DNA of 64,000 bases. Source: Torymus aiolomorphi. Its lineage: Eukaryota; Arthropoda; Insecta; Hymenoptera; Torymidae. How positions within the stretch are numbered: the first letter of the stretch is position 1; the number at the start of each line of letters is the position of its first letter. A model generated the notes under the pieces. It was not told the origin of the DNA and did not search any database. It worked only from the letters and a program-made list of their open reading frames with translations. Both the position numbers and the translations under genes were made by a program. This document shows, piece after piece, positions 36,912-48,872 of this stretch. Location: positions 68,748,522 to 68,812,521 of the forward strand of contig CM070877.1 in the NCBI GenBank assembly GCA_036365515.1, read 5' to 3'.

Positions 36912-36948
36912 CTGAAGAGGTTGGCGGACCATGCCAACGAAACGTTGC
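36912..36948 (+). ncRNA. Hammerhead-type ribozyme motif, canonical core (PLE3)
   Basis: CTGAAGA (36912-36918), stem II GTTGGC (36920-36925) and GCCAAC (36933-36938), then GAAACGTTGC. Core and stem II are intact. Confidence 0.72.
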
Positions 36949-37051
36949 ACGAATTTAAAGTGAAAACTTGTTTTTTCTTTTTACCTACCTCCTTCGGATC
37001 GATCCATTATATTTCAAAATAAACAATTGGAGAGCAATATTCATATTTAAC

Positions 37052-38303
37052 TCAATAATAGAAAAATAGTTCTAGCCACCCTCGAGTACATATGATAGGT
37101 CGATTAGCTTGCTTCTGCAAAGCAGTCCCTAAAACGACTTTTACGTATTACGACGGCAAACCTAAATTAAATTTTTTTTCTACCAGTAGACCGCTGCAAG
37201 CCGCGTTTGTCCAGAACTAATAGAAAAACAGTTCAAGTAACCCTCAAGTGTATATAACAGGTAGATGCGCATGCCGCCGCAAAGCAGCCTCAAAGACGAC
37301 TTTTATGTAACGCGACGGCAAACCAAAATTAATTTTTTTTCTACCAGAAGATCCGTGCAAGTCGCGTTTGTCCTGAATTAATAGAAAAATAGTTCATGCC
37401 ACCCTCGAGTGCATATGTTAGGTCGACTCACTTGCTGCTGCAAAGCAGCCTTAAAAACTACTTTTACGTATCGCGACGGCAAACTGAAATTAAATTTTGT
37501 GTCTATCAAGAGACCCGTGCAAGCCGCATTTGTCCAGAACTAATAGAACAATACTTCATTTCAATTTCGAGCGCATATAACAGGTTGCTGCGCCTGCTGT
37601 TGCAAAGCAGCCGTAAAGACGAATTTTACGTAACGTGACGGAAAACCAAAATTAATTTTTATTCTACGATTAGACTCATGCAAGCCGTGTTCTGCCAGAA
37701 TTAATAGAAAAGTAGTTCAAGTCACCCTCGTGTCCTATAGTATATGGTAGGTCAGTTCACTTCATGATGCAAAGCAGCCTTAAAAACGACTTTAACAAAA
37801 TGCGACGGTAAACCGAAATTGATTTTTTTCTACCAGTAGACTCCCGTACAAGCCGCGTCCGGCTAGAACTAATAGAAAAATAGTTCAAGTCACACTCGAT
37901 TGCACATAACAGGTAAATGGGCCTGCTACTATAGCCAATCTCTAAAAATAACTTTAATCCTTAGAGGGCCGGGATTTCAAAAATTTTAAAAGCTCATAAT
38001 TTGTACTGAAAAGTGATCTGAGGTCCCCAAGTTAGAACCAAACCAAGGTCGGATGTTGGCGAGACAGACCATAACGCCTCAAGGCGTCATCCCGGTCCTC
38101 TAAGGGTTAACGACACGCGACGGCAAACCGAAATTGTTTTTTCTACTACCAGTAGACGTGTACAAGCCGAGTTCTGCCAGAAGTAATAGAACAATAGTTC
38201 AAGTCACCCTTGAGTGCATATGATAGGTCACTTGATGATGAAATGCAGTCCTAAAGTCAATTTTTACGTAACGCGACGGCAAACCGAAATTGATTTTTAG
38301 GCA
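37052..38303. repeat. ~160-bp satellite array, part 2
   Basis: About eight more monomers of the array at 30975-32275, resuming at ATAATAGAAAAATAGTTC. One monomer is split by the TTAA MITE at 37958-38106. The array ends at 38303 where AGGCACGACCGCTTCTC begins. Confidence 0.9.
37958..38106. mobile_element. piggyBac-type MITE, 149 bp, TTAA duplication
   Basis: Inserted in a satellite monomer between TTAA at 37954-37957 and 38107-38110. Inverted ends are CCTTAGAGGGCCGGGAT and (rc) CCCTTAGAGGACCGGGAT. The uninterrupted monomers read ACTTTAACGAAACGCGACGG, so the empty site is known. Confidence 0.85.
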
Positions 38304-38640
38304 CGACCGCTTCTCGGGAGAGCCTTATATTTTCGTCAGGGCGAAAATTGTAACAGTTCAAATTCTGAAAATTTACAACATAAAAACTATTTTCCACCCA
38401 AAAGAAGTACATTTTAAGCGTTTTCAGAGATGTATGTACGTTTGTACGTATGTATGTGATCAAGTAACCCGATTATCTCAGCGAAATTTCGACGGATCCA
38501 AACGGGGTTTGGGAAATATACTCGTCTAATTATAAGTAACTGACAGTTCTCTACCGAGCCAAATCGATCGACAAATAAAAAAACGCCAGGGCAAATAAAA
38601 ATTTGAAAAAATCGATTTTTGAGCATACGGTGAACAAAAT
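38304..38640. other. Unassigned segment, possible transposon end
   Basis: Begins AGGCACGACCGCTTCTCGGG, related in inverted orientation to 49690-49715 beside another piece of the same satellite. Contains a short GTATGTACGTTTGTACGTAT microsatellite. No coding recognised. Confidence 0.4.
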
Positions 38641-38950
38641 TAAATTTAAGTCAAAAACAACAAATGCATCTGCTAAAACTAATTAAAAGACGTCTTTTTT
38701 ACATTGAACATTTTTTTCTATGAACAATATTTAACAATGTAATAGCGAAAAATCGCTAAAATCATCAAAAATAGTCGTTCTTTTGTTATTACTTTACAGG
38801 ATTTGAATTTACACAAAAATGTTAAATACAAAAGTTATAGATAATATTGAAACAAAACCTTTTCCTATTCGACATTTTTTTGTACGATAAATTCCTGACG
38901 AGTTAAATAAAAAAAAAAAAACGGTTTTTAACGCCTAAATGTACATAATC
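38641..38950. repeat. ~165-bp satellite, part 1
   Basis: Shares AAAAGTTATAGATAATA, CCTGACGAGTTAAA and TTTTTAACGCCTAAAT with 41691-42290. Cut by PLE2. Confidence 0.7.
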
Positions 38951-41690
38951 AAATGAGTTTTTTGTCCTTTCAGACTGCTCGCAATTCAACTTTGATAGGT
39001 TGTTTGTATGTGTAATAAAACACGTGGATCCTTTTGAGCAATTAAGTATTTTATTAATTTACTATCAGTCGACGTTTCGGAATCATTGTAGGATTCCCTT
39101 TTCCAGAGACTAGAAAACAACGATGTAACTTAATTCGTATGATCTAATTTCGCCACTATAATAACAAACAATATACAGCACAAGTCTTACCTAATTAATT
39201 AAATTAACTAACACATACGCCCAATTTCATAGCAATGTAGTTGCTCGTCAATATAAAAAGATTGAACACGTAGCTCTTTCGACATTTTCTTTCTAACGCA
39301 CGTCATATTTGGACTGTAATTAAATCGAAAAAATTATGATTAGAAGGCTGAATGTGAATTTCAAATAATCATGAACCGCACGAATTATGAAATGAACTTA
39401 CTAAATAAAAAACAACCATGTTGGAAAAATTAAAACCTGACAGGAACTGTGGTACATTGACCCGTTATCAAGCTACTAGTTTTCCCCGGATGGTAGCCAA
39501 CAGAGCTATCAAAGAAGGACTGCGGATAGGTGACATCGCAGGGGATTATTTATACCCAAAAATCGAGTGGGGGGACACGACAGTACAAGCGGTGCGCCGC
39601 TCACAGTGTCCGTGGATCGCCCTGCTATTACAAAGCATCCAAGAACCATAGCGAGTCGAGAGGCTCCTGGCGCTCCTCTTCACCGCACACACATGCGCAT
39701 ACACAGGAACTAAGTAGTGCAACCTCAACATCGCTCATACCATCGTGCTACCCCGACTTCTCAGAATACGAGAACTCGACCCTCTAGGAACTAACTGTTT
39801 TTTCTATCTTTAATTACGTTATTGATAATATCTATGGAAGCCTTATAATCATTTTTCAACTTAATAGTATCAGTGATTCTATTCATATTATTTTTTGTAT
39901 TATAAATGTGGATCATTTCTGAAAATTCTCTTTTACCTTTCTTAATTTCTTTATCCAAAACTTTAATCTTTTCAAAATTAATTCTGTGACGTGTTTCTGT
40001 GACGTGTACGGCTAGTGCAGATTTAGTATCGCTATTTTTTACACTCAATTTATGCTCATTCATGCGAATTTTGAGTTTTCTGCTAGTTTGTCCAACATAT
40101 GTTAGATCACAATCAGAACAACCTATCTCATAAACAACGTTACTCTGCTGCAAACTATTTAATCTATCTTTATCTAACGTGATGAATCTCGATAACTTAT
40201 TAATTGGTTTGTTTACAACCCTGTAACCGTGACTAGATAATATACATTTTAGTTTAAAGCTTAAATCTTTAATAAATGGTAAAACTATAATTTTGTTGTT
40301 GTTGGCAACTGTATTCTTTGTCAGTGAACGATTATTTTTTGAATTATCATGATTGTTGTTTAACTGGAAAATCCTATGTCTCATATTTTCAGAGATAAAT
40401 TTCATAGGATATCCATTATTTTTAAGAAACTGAGTTGCAATATCTAGATTTTGTCTATGAAATTTTTTATGTGAAAGATTAATAGCACGATCTACAAGAT
40501 TGTAGACAATTGCTCTTTTATTTTGAATAGGATGATGCGAATCGAAATGAATAAATCGTCCGGAATAAGTACTTTTACGATACCAATTCGTAATTATGTT
40601 GTTTTCATCAGTGCGAAATAATGTCATGTCTAAAAAGTTAATTGATTTTTTCTCCTGGTCTTCATTTTCTATCGTAAATTGTAAATAATGGTTAAACTTA
40701 TTAAAAGTACTTAGGCATCTGTCAATTGCATCATCCTTTACAATCAATAAACAATCATCGACATATCTCTTATATAAAACAATATCCGATTTCATAACAT
40801 TGAGGCAATGGTTCTCGAGACACTCCAAAGCCAGTTCCCCAAACCACGGACTAGAGCATCCGCCCATTGGCGCGCCATGTGTTTGTTTATAGTAACTATT
40901 GTCAAAAGAGAAATAAGAAGAATTCATTAAAAAGATAATGCCATCCAAAAATTCGTTCATCGTTAAATTAGTTCTGTTTCTTAAATATTTCCATTTGTTA
41001 CGGATACCAGTTAAAACAAGATCAATATTTATATTTGTAAATAGAGATACGCCATCAAATGAACATAATCTGTAATTATCCGGGACATGAATATCTGAGC
41101 TAATATTAATTAATTCAGAACTATTTTTCAAAGACGATTTAGGCCGAGGTAAATATTTTGTAAAAAATGTGCAAATAGCTTTGTCCAGATCATGTGTTGG
41201 AGAGTTTATCGTCGATACAATGATTCTAGCCGGCATATCCTTTTTATGAATCTTTATCAAGCCGTACGCTCGTGAAAGTACAGAATGATCCAATTTATCA
41301 GTTAAAATGTCAAAACTGGAATCCATATCACACACACACCTCTGCTTTTCCATTTTTGTATGAGTTTTTTTGTCGCATTTTTTAAATTGTTGTACGGATC
41401 TTTTTCAAGTTTTTTATAATATGTAGTGTCAGAGAGAACATCTAAAACTTTTGATTTATAATCTTTAATGTTAATGGCAATTGTTACATTGCCTTTATAA
41501 GCTTTTGTGAATAAAATATCTTTATTATTTTTAATAAAAGTTTCAGTCGCAAGCAAGTTATGTTTAATAACAGTGTCAGTGTGTGATATGCGATTCTTAC
41601 GTTTTGCAAAAGTATTGACTGTTCTAATGAGTTCACAGTGTAAATCCCTGTCTTTTTCATCATGTTTTCTCCAATCTACATAACCTAACA
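38951..41690 (-). mobile_element. Penelope-like element PLE2, nearly intact coding
   Basis: Minus-strand element inserted in the ~165-bp satellite. TAAATGTACATAA borders both sides (about 38937-38949 and 41690-41703), a 13-bp target duplication. In minus order: truncated N-terminus, RT, endonuclease, a GC-richer 3' UTR (39420-39790), then a pseudo-LTR (38951-39410) with a hammerhead-like motif at about 39070-39115 whose core is CTGGAAA in place of CTGANGA. The same pseudo-LTR family recurs four times at 51103-52399. Confidence 0.85.
39791..41690 (-). pseudogene. PLE2 RT + GIY-YIG polyprotein with one frameshift
   Basis: The N-terminal part (about 41690-41340) carries FIKNNKDILFTKAYKGNVTI, the block preceding RT in these proteins. 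The frame then slips in a (CA)n run at about 41329-41339 and continues as a 520-codon frame to 39791. RT: YGLIKIHKKDMPARIIVST, CSFDGVSLFTNINIDL (first Asp), HGAPMGGCSSPWFGELALE, KRYVDDCLLI (YVDD), INFLDMTLFRTDEN. Endonuclease: NVVYEIGCSDCDLTYVGQTS, KIRMNEHK, EFSEMIHIYNTKNNMNR. A single microsatellite slip is the only lesion seen, so this is a young copy. It lacks the extreme N-terminus because of 5' truncation. Confidence 0.9.
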
Positions 41691-42290
41691 TAAATGTACA
41701 TAAAATGGCCGATTCTCGTTTATAACTGAGCAGAATTTGACTACACAAAAATTTTAAATGTAAAAGTTATAGATAATATTAAAACAAAACTTTTTTATAT
41801 TGAACATTTTTTGCTACGATCAATTCCTGTCGAGTTAAATCCAAAGAAACGATTTTTAACGCCTAAATATACCTAAAATCGCCGATTTTCGTTTATAACG
41901 TAGCAGGATTTGATTTTATACAAACAAAAGTTATAGATAATATTTGTCCCATTTAACATTTTCATGTACAATCAGATCAAGACGAACTAAACTTATAAAA
42001 ACAATTTTTTAATGCCTAAATACACCTAAAATAGCTGATTTTCGCTTATTATTCAACAGTATTTGACTTGACACAGAAATATTAGGTATAAAAGTTATAG
42101 ATAATAATAACAAACGTTTTTCTTTCAACATTTCCATGTATACTCAATCCCTGACGATCTAAACCTATAAAAACGATTTTTAACGCGTAAATACACCTCA
42201 TATAGTCGATTTTCGCTTATTATTTAACAGAATTCGATTTGACACCAATATTTAATACAATAGCTATAAATAAAATCAGAAAAATCAGTA
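41691..42290. repeat. ~165-bp satellite, part 2
   Basis: About four units; GTTATAGATAAT recurs at about 41766, 41931 and 42094, with a weaker copy at 42263. Confidence 0.75.
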
Positions 42291-43080
42291 GAACATTCCA
42301 AATATTACATAATTATAAAAATATAATAAAAATATAAAATATAAATTGATGTTGAACTAAAAGAATCAAATTACGTAATATTATATAAATACATGTTGAA
42401 GTAATATTATATTTACCAAACAAAACTTGTGTAATGTATGGGCTGCGAAAGGGATGCTTTTACTCACATACGTTGTACACAATAAATTACTGATGTTCAC
42501 TGATTTTTCAAATTTATTTTTTTCAACAGGTTCAGTACGGCATGAGTCAAATATGACTTGTGAAATCTGCCATATTCTTTGAATTGTTGTAAAAGAAAAA
42601 AACTTTTGCCCATAACGCTTTTTATATCAGAAATAATAATATAATAATCTGAAAATTTCTTTGATTCTTTTTTTACTTTAACTTAACTTAATGTACTTTT
42701 TCTTATACATTATCCGTACTGAACCTGTTTAAATACATAATTTCTCTAATATTCGAGCAGAGGTACATTCATTGAAGTAAATAGGTTACGCCTGGACTTT
42801 ACTAATTATTAAAATACAAAAATTGATAAAGAAATATAAAAATCAAATACAAAAATCTAATATAGAAGTAAAGTAGACATAGAAATAAAATTTAATATAG
42901 ATTTTTTAAGATGACAAATTGCCATATACAAAGAAGTACCTACCCGACTACCCCAACTACAAACAACTACCTACCCGAACTGCATTTAACCACACACTTA
43001 GCACTTTTATGATATCCCCCAGTTTCTAATTACATATCCCCTCACATTCTAAACCACTGACACTCGAAGATCACTGATGG
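42291..43080. other. AT-rich intergenic DNA, no gene seen
   Basis: No homology or repeat structure recognised. GTTCAGTACGG... near 42530 and its inverse near 42715 hint at an old inverted repeat. Confidence 0.4.
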
Positions 43081-43409
43081 AGCTGCAGAAGCAGTAAAGT
43101 GGGGCTGGACGGCTCAAGCTGGCACTACTCCATGGATGCCATCCGCTAGAGTAATCCGATCAGTAACTACACTCGGAGGGAAGACTGTCAGAGATCTTGG
43201 CTCATGTTTCACTGTCCGGGACAGAATCAGCCTGGGAGTCGACCAAGGCACAAACATCAGATCACCCACTACTCTGGCAGCCAATTGAGGAGAGATGAGC
43301 ATCTAAAAACAACATATAACTAATAAATAGGTGACACAAAAATACATTACCATACGAAAGAAGAGTCTGCAGCAGTCGTCGTTGTTCACTCTCCTCGCTG
43401 CACCAGCTA

Positions 43410-44005
43410 CACGGAAAAAAATTCCTTATGAAAAATTAGTGGAATATTCACTAAAAATTATTAGAGTGTTAATTAAAAGTGGGACATACTTGCATTCTAT
43501 CAAGTTTTATAATATATTATAGTAATTTTGACAAGAGGTTGAAATTCATGAGAAAAAAAAACTCCGGAGAAGGAGATTCGAACCCTCGACCCTCCGATTA
43601 CGAAGCTGCGCTCTTATCCACTCGGCCACTGCCGTACTTATAAGTAAGGTTTCGACTTGTCTACATATGGTACACCCTGTTTTACCGACAGCCCTCGCGC
43701 CAACAAAATTACTATACTGTCTATTAAATTTTCAGTATAACTTAGACTAAAAATTAAACTAATTCTATTAATTTTTAGTAGATAATATGGTAAAAATTAT
43801 ATTCTATTCTGTTAAAATTTAGATTTAAAATTTTTATCTACTAAAAATTAATCGTAACTATAATAAATTTTAAAACTTTTTCTATTAATTTTTAATAGAA
43901 CTATGCTAATAATTAGTAGAAGTATACTAAATTGCTCAAGAGTGTGAGTATGTCCCACCTTTACCTGAGATTCTAGTAATTTTTCATAAGGTATTTCTTT
44001 CCGTG
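43410..44005. mobile_element. 596-bp inverted-repeat element with TA duplication
   Basis: Termini CACGGAAAAAAATTCCTTAT and (rc) CACGGAAAGAAATACCTTAT, followed by further inverted similarity (ATGAAAAATTA, GTGGGACATACT). TA flanks both ends (43408-43409, 44006-44007), as in Tc1/mariner-type insertions. No transposase. A tRNA-derived core lies inside. Confidence 0.7.
43556..43645 (-). repeat. tRNA-derived sequence (SINE-like or tRNA pseudogene)
   Basis: Minus strand has an A-box-like GTGGCCGAGTGGATAAG, an anticodon-loop-like CTTCGTAAT and a B box GGTTCGAATCTCC at tRNA spacing. The acceptor and anticodon stems do not pair well, so it is unlikely to be a working tRNA. More likely it is a SINE head or a tRNA pseudogene captured by the surrounding TA-flanked element. 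Confidence 0.6.
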
Positions 44006-44239
44006 TACCTGCAACAAAAAGAAGTATCTTCAGCCGAGCTATCAAAGAGGTTAGGAACATAAAAGAGCTTACCAAAACTGCTCTCGTCGTCGACCCCGCT
44101 GCATTGCTGTCTCCGACAAGTCACATTCACATACGCTGATACGTACACAGCTGACAGCAACGCAAGACGGCAGACGGTGAGACGTGCCGTGCGCCCGTCC
44201 TGCGACAATAGTACTTCGTGCAGCCGCTCATGCACGCAG

Positions 44240-44700
44240 CGCTAACGGTTAAGGCGCGGAGGTAGAAAGAATAGAGCCAGATAATAGCCAGATGCCAGAT
44301 TCTCGAGTGCCTTAGTGCTGACTGCAGAGCCTATTCCTTCGTTTCCTCAATCCTCTCCCTTTTGCCGCGTTAGAGCGTGTGTGTACTTATGCGTGTGATA
44401 TGTGCGCACCGGCCGCCGCGAGTAACTTTTCGAAATTGAGATTGTACTGCGCGTGGTATAAATTCGTCGGGATACGAGTCAACTTTTGTACTTTTTTTTT
44501 TTTAATTAGGAACCCGCAAACATCGCTTTTATTTCCCCTGTAGTTAACATTTCATGCAAAGCGTGGTGTGAGCAGCTGCTTTCGTTAAAACTAAAGACTG
44601 TTGGAGTTTCCATTTCGTTCAGCCTTGGCCACTTCCCTATTTACTGCGGCCCGACTGCGGATTACAATTTATGTACTTTTTACTTACCAAGTTATAAAAA
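44240..44700. other. GC-richer segment upstream of the candidate transcript
   Basis: CpG-containing DNA with TATAAA-like GGTATAAATTCG at about 44456 on the plus strand. Could hold a promoter. No frame recognised. Confidence 0.3.
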
Positions 44701-45120
44701 AAAAACCGCTGCCAATACATTGGCACTTAGCTTCCTCAAAATAATGTATTTATTCATCTTTTTTTTAATTTTTTATAACAATAATTAATTGTATCATACC
44801 CAATTTTCTTTATGAATATTCGTAATAAATTAATATATATTTTTCGAAAATTCATTCTTGTTACTCTTTTTCTCGTGCAACAACCCGATATTTTTATAAA
44901 TCAATTTTTTCAAAATATTATCACATGTTCAATTAGTTTTATTTTAAACCTCAAATATCTTTCGTCGTAATAGTTCGATTTTATTGTGCAACGAATTCAG
45001 TTTGAAGATATAAAAAATATATCTCTCCCAAATTTTAGGACTATTGGTTGATTTTCTTAATATTGTTATCGCGTGACAACAAAACTCCTACTTTTTTATA
45101 AAACATTGTTATTTTAAAAA

Positions 45121-45196
45121 ACAAATAAAGATAATATTTTGAAATTTCAACCAAATATATTCTTCAATGAGTATAATAAGTGGTTAAAACTTGAAG
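45121..45196. repeat. 76-bp direct repeat, copy 1
   Basis: Nearly identical to 46374-46446 (AATTTCAACCAAATATATTC, GAGTATAATAAGTGGTTAAA). Confidence 0.8.
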
Positions 45197-45529
45197 TCGA
45201 TAAATCAATTATTATTTGAAAAATTTATTAAATAATTTTGAGCACATTTTCGTTAATAATAAATGACAGAGTGAAGATAATTTAAATATTAAAAAAATAA
45301 AATGTATATAATTTAAATACCTTTCAATAAAAATTTATGATGTTAAGTAATAATATCTGTAACATATTAAACAAGTGGCTGACAACGGTTGCGTTTACCC
45401 TATTATTATATTATCATCAACAAAATGCTCATTAATTAAATTTTTTTTTTTCAAATAACGTGTATAATATTTTATTGACTTGTCTCTACATCACGTTTCC
45501 GAATCATCTGATCATTTTCACAAGAAAAA

Positions 45530-46104
45530 GTAACAGAATTATGGGGGACGTATTTTATCAGAATGGTAAAATGTTAGATGGGTATTTTCTCAGAAAATAT
45601 ACTATCGTTTAAAATATTTTCCGAATCCGATACTGTAAATTCCGAACACGACTTTTCATAACACACAAGGGATTTCTTTCGAAAAAGAAATCAGAAAAAT
45701 TTGCAACTATAAAAATTGTAAACAGATTGCATAAAATTATAAAAATACTTTTTACTAGAAGAATAAAATTCCGAAAAATGTAAAACATTCATTCCTATAT
45801 AATTTTTAGCTCATTTTTTCGACGTTATAGCTTCTCTAAATCATTGCATTTTCTACAATTTAATCACTAGGCAGAAATGGCATTCGAAAAATTGATATCA
45901 CATATCATATAAAAATGATTTAATGAAAATATTATGGGCTTCTTGCCAAATTTTTTCGAATTTTTATACATGATACATTTTTAAACATTCGGAAAATTTA
46001 TCCTTCTATCATAAGATATTCTAATTTGTGTTTTTACCTTTCTGAGAAAATATCCATCTAACATTTTACCATTCTGATAAAATACCTCCACCCAGAATTT
46101 TTTT
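45530..46104. mobile_element. ~570-bp inverted-repeat element (MITE-like)
   Basis: TATTTTATCAGAATGGTAAA followed by ATGTTAGATGG and TATTTTCTCAGAAA at about 45550-45600 is repeated in inverse at about 46037-46085. No transposase and no secure target duplication. Lies between the two 76-bp direct repeats. Confidence 0.6.
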
Positions 46105-46373
46105 TTTATTGTGCACCTTCAACTTTGGGTAATATTTTAAATCCATAATATTTTGAAAACTTAAAAATAAATTCGAACAAATTACCAAACTCTGTATTAC
46201 ATATATATTCGTTTATTACACATATGAATGTTTATTACAAAGTCACAAATCAAGTCAATCAGTCAAGAGACTTTCCAAAAACGTTACAACAAAAATACTG
46301 GCATATTCTGCAAGTAAAATGCAAACTTTTTCCTAATCAATGTTCTATACAAAAAATTTCGATATTTTGAGTA

Positions 46374-46446
46374 AAAAATAAAGATAATCTTTTGAAATTT
46401 CAACCAAATATATTCTTCAATGAGTATAATAAGTGGTTAAAACTTG
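46374..46446. repeat. 76-bp direct repeat, copy 2
   Basis: See 45121-45196. Preceded by the segment similar to 3940-4050. Confidence 0.8.
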
Positions 46447-46540
46447 ATCGCACTGTAAATTACCCTCAATAAAAAACAAAAGCAAGTGAACAACACGCAC
46501 GCATAGCACGTGTTATTTCCATTTTCTAGTATAGATATAT

Positions 46541-47515
46541 TCAAAAAATTACGATTTGAAAAGAAGGCTAAATCAGTTTTAACCTCGAATATCTCTGAAA
46601 ATCATAAACGAATTCTTTTACTCTAAAAACGCATATAATAAATAATATACACTCTACATCTCCGCCAAATTAAAAAAAAAATTAAAACAAGTTTTCTCTA
46701 GTTATTAGGCGACAAATAAAATAACTTTGTAAAATAGGATAATTTTGAATATCAAAAAGTAATCGTACGATCTTGATGAAAATTCACATACATAATATCT
46801 ATATCACATACAAAATTGTCTAGAAATCTGTAGCTGATTCATAGAACCGTTCTCGAGAAATTACGATTTAAAAAAAAGTTTAAAATATTTTAACCTCAAA
46901 TATCTCTGAAATTTATGGACCAATTATTTTGCCCAAAGAACTCGACCAAGAGCTATCCAAAATCTACCTCCACAAGGAATTTTGAAGAAATTACGACAAT
47001 TTTCCCTCCAGAATCGTTGGACATACAAAACTCATTTTTTTCATTTTTCATGTTTTACGTTTTTGTTAATAAAAGAACCGTGATAGCTAGAAACTTTTTT
47101 TTTTTTAGAAAATATAGGTATTTTAATTCTCTTTTAAATGCTACCTATCCCATTCTGATACATACAGCCTTTCTCGAGAAATTATGATTCGAAAAAGAGG
47201 TTACAAAAATTTTAACCTCAAAAATCTCTGAAATTTATGAACCAATCATCTATCCCAAAGAAAGGTGCAGGTGGCAACCAAAAATCTACCTCTACAAGGA
47301 ATTTTGAAGCGATTAACACAATTTTACTCCCGTAAATTGTCGCCACCTAAAACACGTTTTTTTTCATTTTTTAATTTTTTTCTCAAAAACTAACCAACAG
47401 AATAGATTCAATTTTATACAGATTACAGCTATTCATAATCTCCATTATCATGATTTTTCTCAAAAAAATTGACGATTTAGTAGAATATCAGTAAAATATC
47501 GCACTCCCAAATTTG
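46541..47515. repeat. ~315-bp degenerate tandem repeat
   Basis: AAATTACGATTTGAAAA...TTTTAACCTCAAATATCTCTG recurs at about 46548, 46860 and 47181. Later parts (TTTTTGTTAATAA, CCGTGATAGCTAGA) reappear at 49050-49100, past the palindrome at 47516-49000. The 90-codon frame at 46915-47187 is not gene-like. Confidence 0.7.
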
Positions 47516-47924
47516 TTCTAAGAAGGTGATGAGTTAAGTCGATCTGACGGAGGCGAGGATTAGAAATAAAAAATTCAACCATTTCATTAGAAAAAGTAAC
47601 GTTTCGTTGGCTTGGTCTGCCAACCTCTTTAGGCTACAATTTTTTTATTAAACAGAAAAAACAATTAATACAATGTAATTAATAGAACTAAACACTCGTG
47701 TGATACAATAATTAATACCTTAAATTATAACGTGTGTTACGTAGTACACATGTAGTCGATGTTAACGCAAAACATGAGATTGGTCAGTATTTATAGTATA
47801 CACAGTAAAGTGTTGGTGCCTGTGTTTACAAACAAAATGCAGATACATATAGAAAGAAAAATCAAACGACAACAAATTCAATTTAAAAGTCTCAATAAAG
47901 GAAAATAAGACGTATTTAAAAATT

Positions 47925-48250
47925 TAACGTCTTATTTCTTATTTATGTTATTACTGTTGCACTTAATGTGGATCATTTCTGACAATATACGTTTTTTGTA
48001 ATTAGCCTCCTGATCTAGAATTTTAGTATTGTCCCAGTCAAAATCATGGAGAAATTTATTCCTATGTTGTGGAACTACTGATTCTTTGTTGTTCTTTTTT
48101 TGATGTTCGTTAATTCTGATTTTTATTGTACGTTTAGTTTCTCCTACATATGACGCAGGACACGATTTACAAAAGAACTTATAAACTACGTTGGTCTTAT
48201 TCCACTTTTCTGTAGGGTCTTTACCTAATTTTATTACAGAATTTAGATTG
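47925..48250 (-). pseudogene. PLE4 GIY-YIG endonuclease, left arm
   Basis: Minus strand reads VVYKFFCKSCPASYVGETKR, IRINEHQK and a SEMIHIK-like tail; frame only partly open. Confidence 0.7.
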
Positions 48251-48263
48251 TTAATAAGAGTCT

Positions 48264-48560
48264 AAGTTCTGTAATAAAATTAGGTAAAGACCCTACCAAA
48301 AAGTGGGATAAGACCAACGTAGTTTATAAGTTCTTTTGTAAATCGTGTCCTGCGTCATATGTAGGAGAAACTAAACGTACAATAAAAATTAGAATTAACG
48401 AACATCAAAAAAATAACAACATAGAATCAGTAGTTCCACAACATATGAATAAATTTCTCCATGATTTTGACTGGGACAATACTAAAATTCTAGATCAGAA
48501 AGCTAATTACAAAAAAACGTATATTGTCAGAAATGATCCCCATTAAGTGCAACAGTAATA
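48264..48560 (+). pseudogene. PLE4 GIY-YIG endonuclease, right arm
   Basis: Plus-strand mirror of the left arm, from SVIKLGKDPTKKWDKTNVVY through SCPASYVGETK to FDWDNTKILD. It is frame-shifted before the SEMIHI block, where the bases for SEMI follow a YIV-type slip. Confidence 0.75.
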
Positions 48561-48872
48561 ACATAAATAAGAAATAAGACGTTAACTTTTTAAATACGTC
48601 TTCTTTTCCTTTATTGAGACTTTTAAATTGAATTTGTTGTCGTTTGATTTTTCTTTCTATATGTATCTGCGTTTTGCTTGTAAACTCAGGCACCAACACT
48701 TTACTGTGTATACTATAAATACTGACCAATCTCATGTTTTGCGTTAACATCGACTACATGTGTACTACGTAACACACGTTATAATTTAAGGTATTAATTA
48801 TTGTATCACACGAGTGTTTAGTTCTATTAATTACATTGCATTAATTGTTTTTTCTGTTTAATAAAAAAATTG

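Larger units (their letters stand above)
34901..37015 (+). mobile_element. Penelope-like element PLE3 with inverted second arm
   Basis: Same architecture as PLE1 but a different family. Inverted arms at 34901-35545 and 36376-37015 each have endonuclease and pseudo-LTR; a unique RT segment lies between. The outer ends are GAAATATAATGGATCGATCC and its complement. The composite PLE1+PLE3 block is bordered by the satellite motif AATAGAAAAATA on both sides (about 32263 and 37056), a plausible 12-13-bp target duplication. A ~45-bp non-satellite spacer separates the two elements. Confidence 0.8.
43114..44235 (-). other. Candidate spliced transcript, exon 2 split by a transposon
   Basis: Read on the minus strand: a GC-rich first exon ends at CAGTTTTG|GTAAGC (donor rc 44071). 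A 64-bp intron ends TTTTTGTTGCAG (rc 44009). A second exon of about 60 bp ends CGTATG|GTAATG. A 48-bp intron ends TTGTTTTTAG (rc 43303). A third exon has an open frame starting MLISPQLAARVVGDLMFVPW and ending at 43114. Three consensus splice sites in a row plus a GC-rich start suggest a real gene. The protein is not recognised, and the phase that keeps exon 3 open has a stop in exon 1, so the coding start is uncertain or the RNA is non-coding. A 596-bp element sits inside exon 2. Confidence 0.3.

Noticed and set aside
39418..39787. Short plus-strand frames in the PLE2 3' UTR
   Set aside because: Antisense to the element, no homology; better explained as GC-richer 3' UTR.
43556..43645. Functional tRNA gene
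   Set aside because: A and B boxes are present but acceptor and anticodon stems do not pair.
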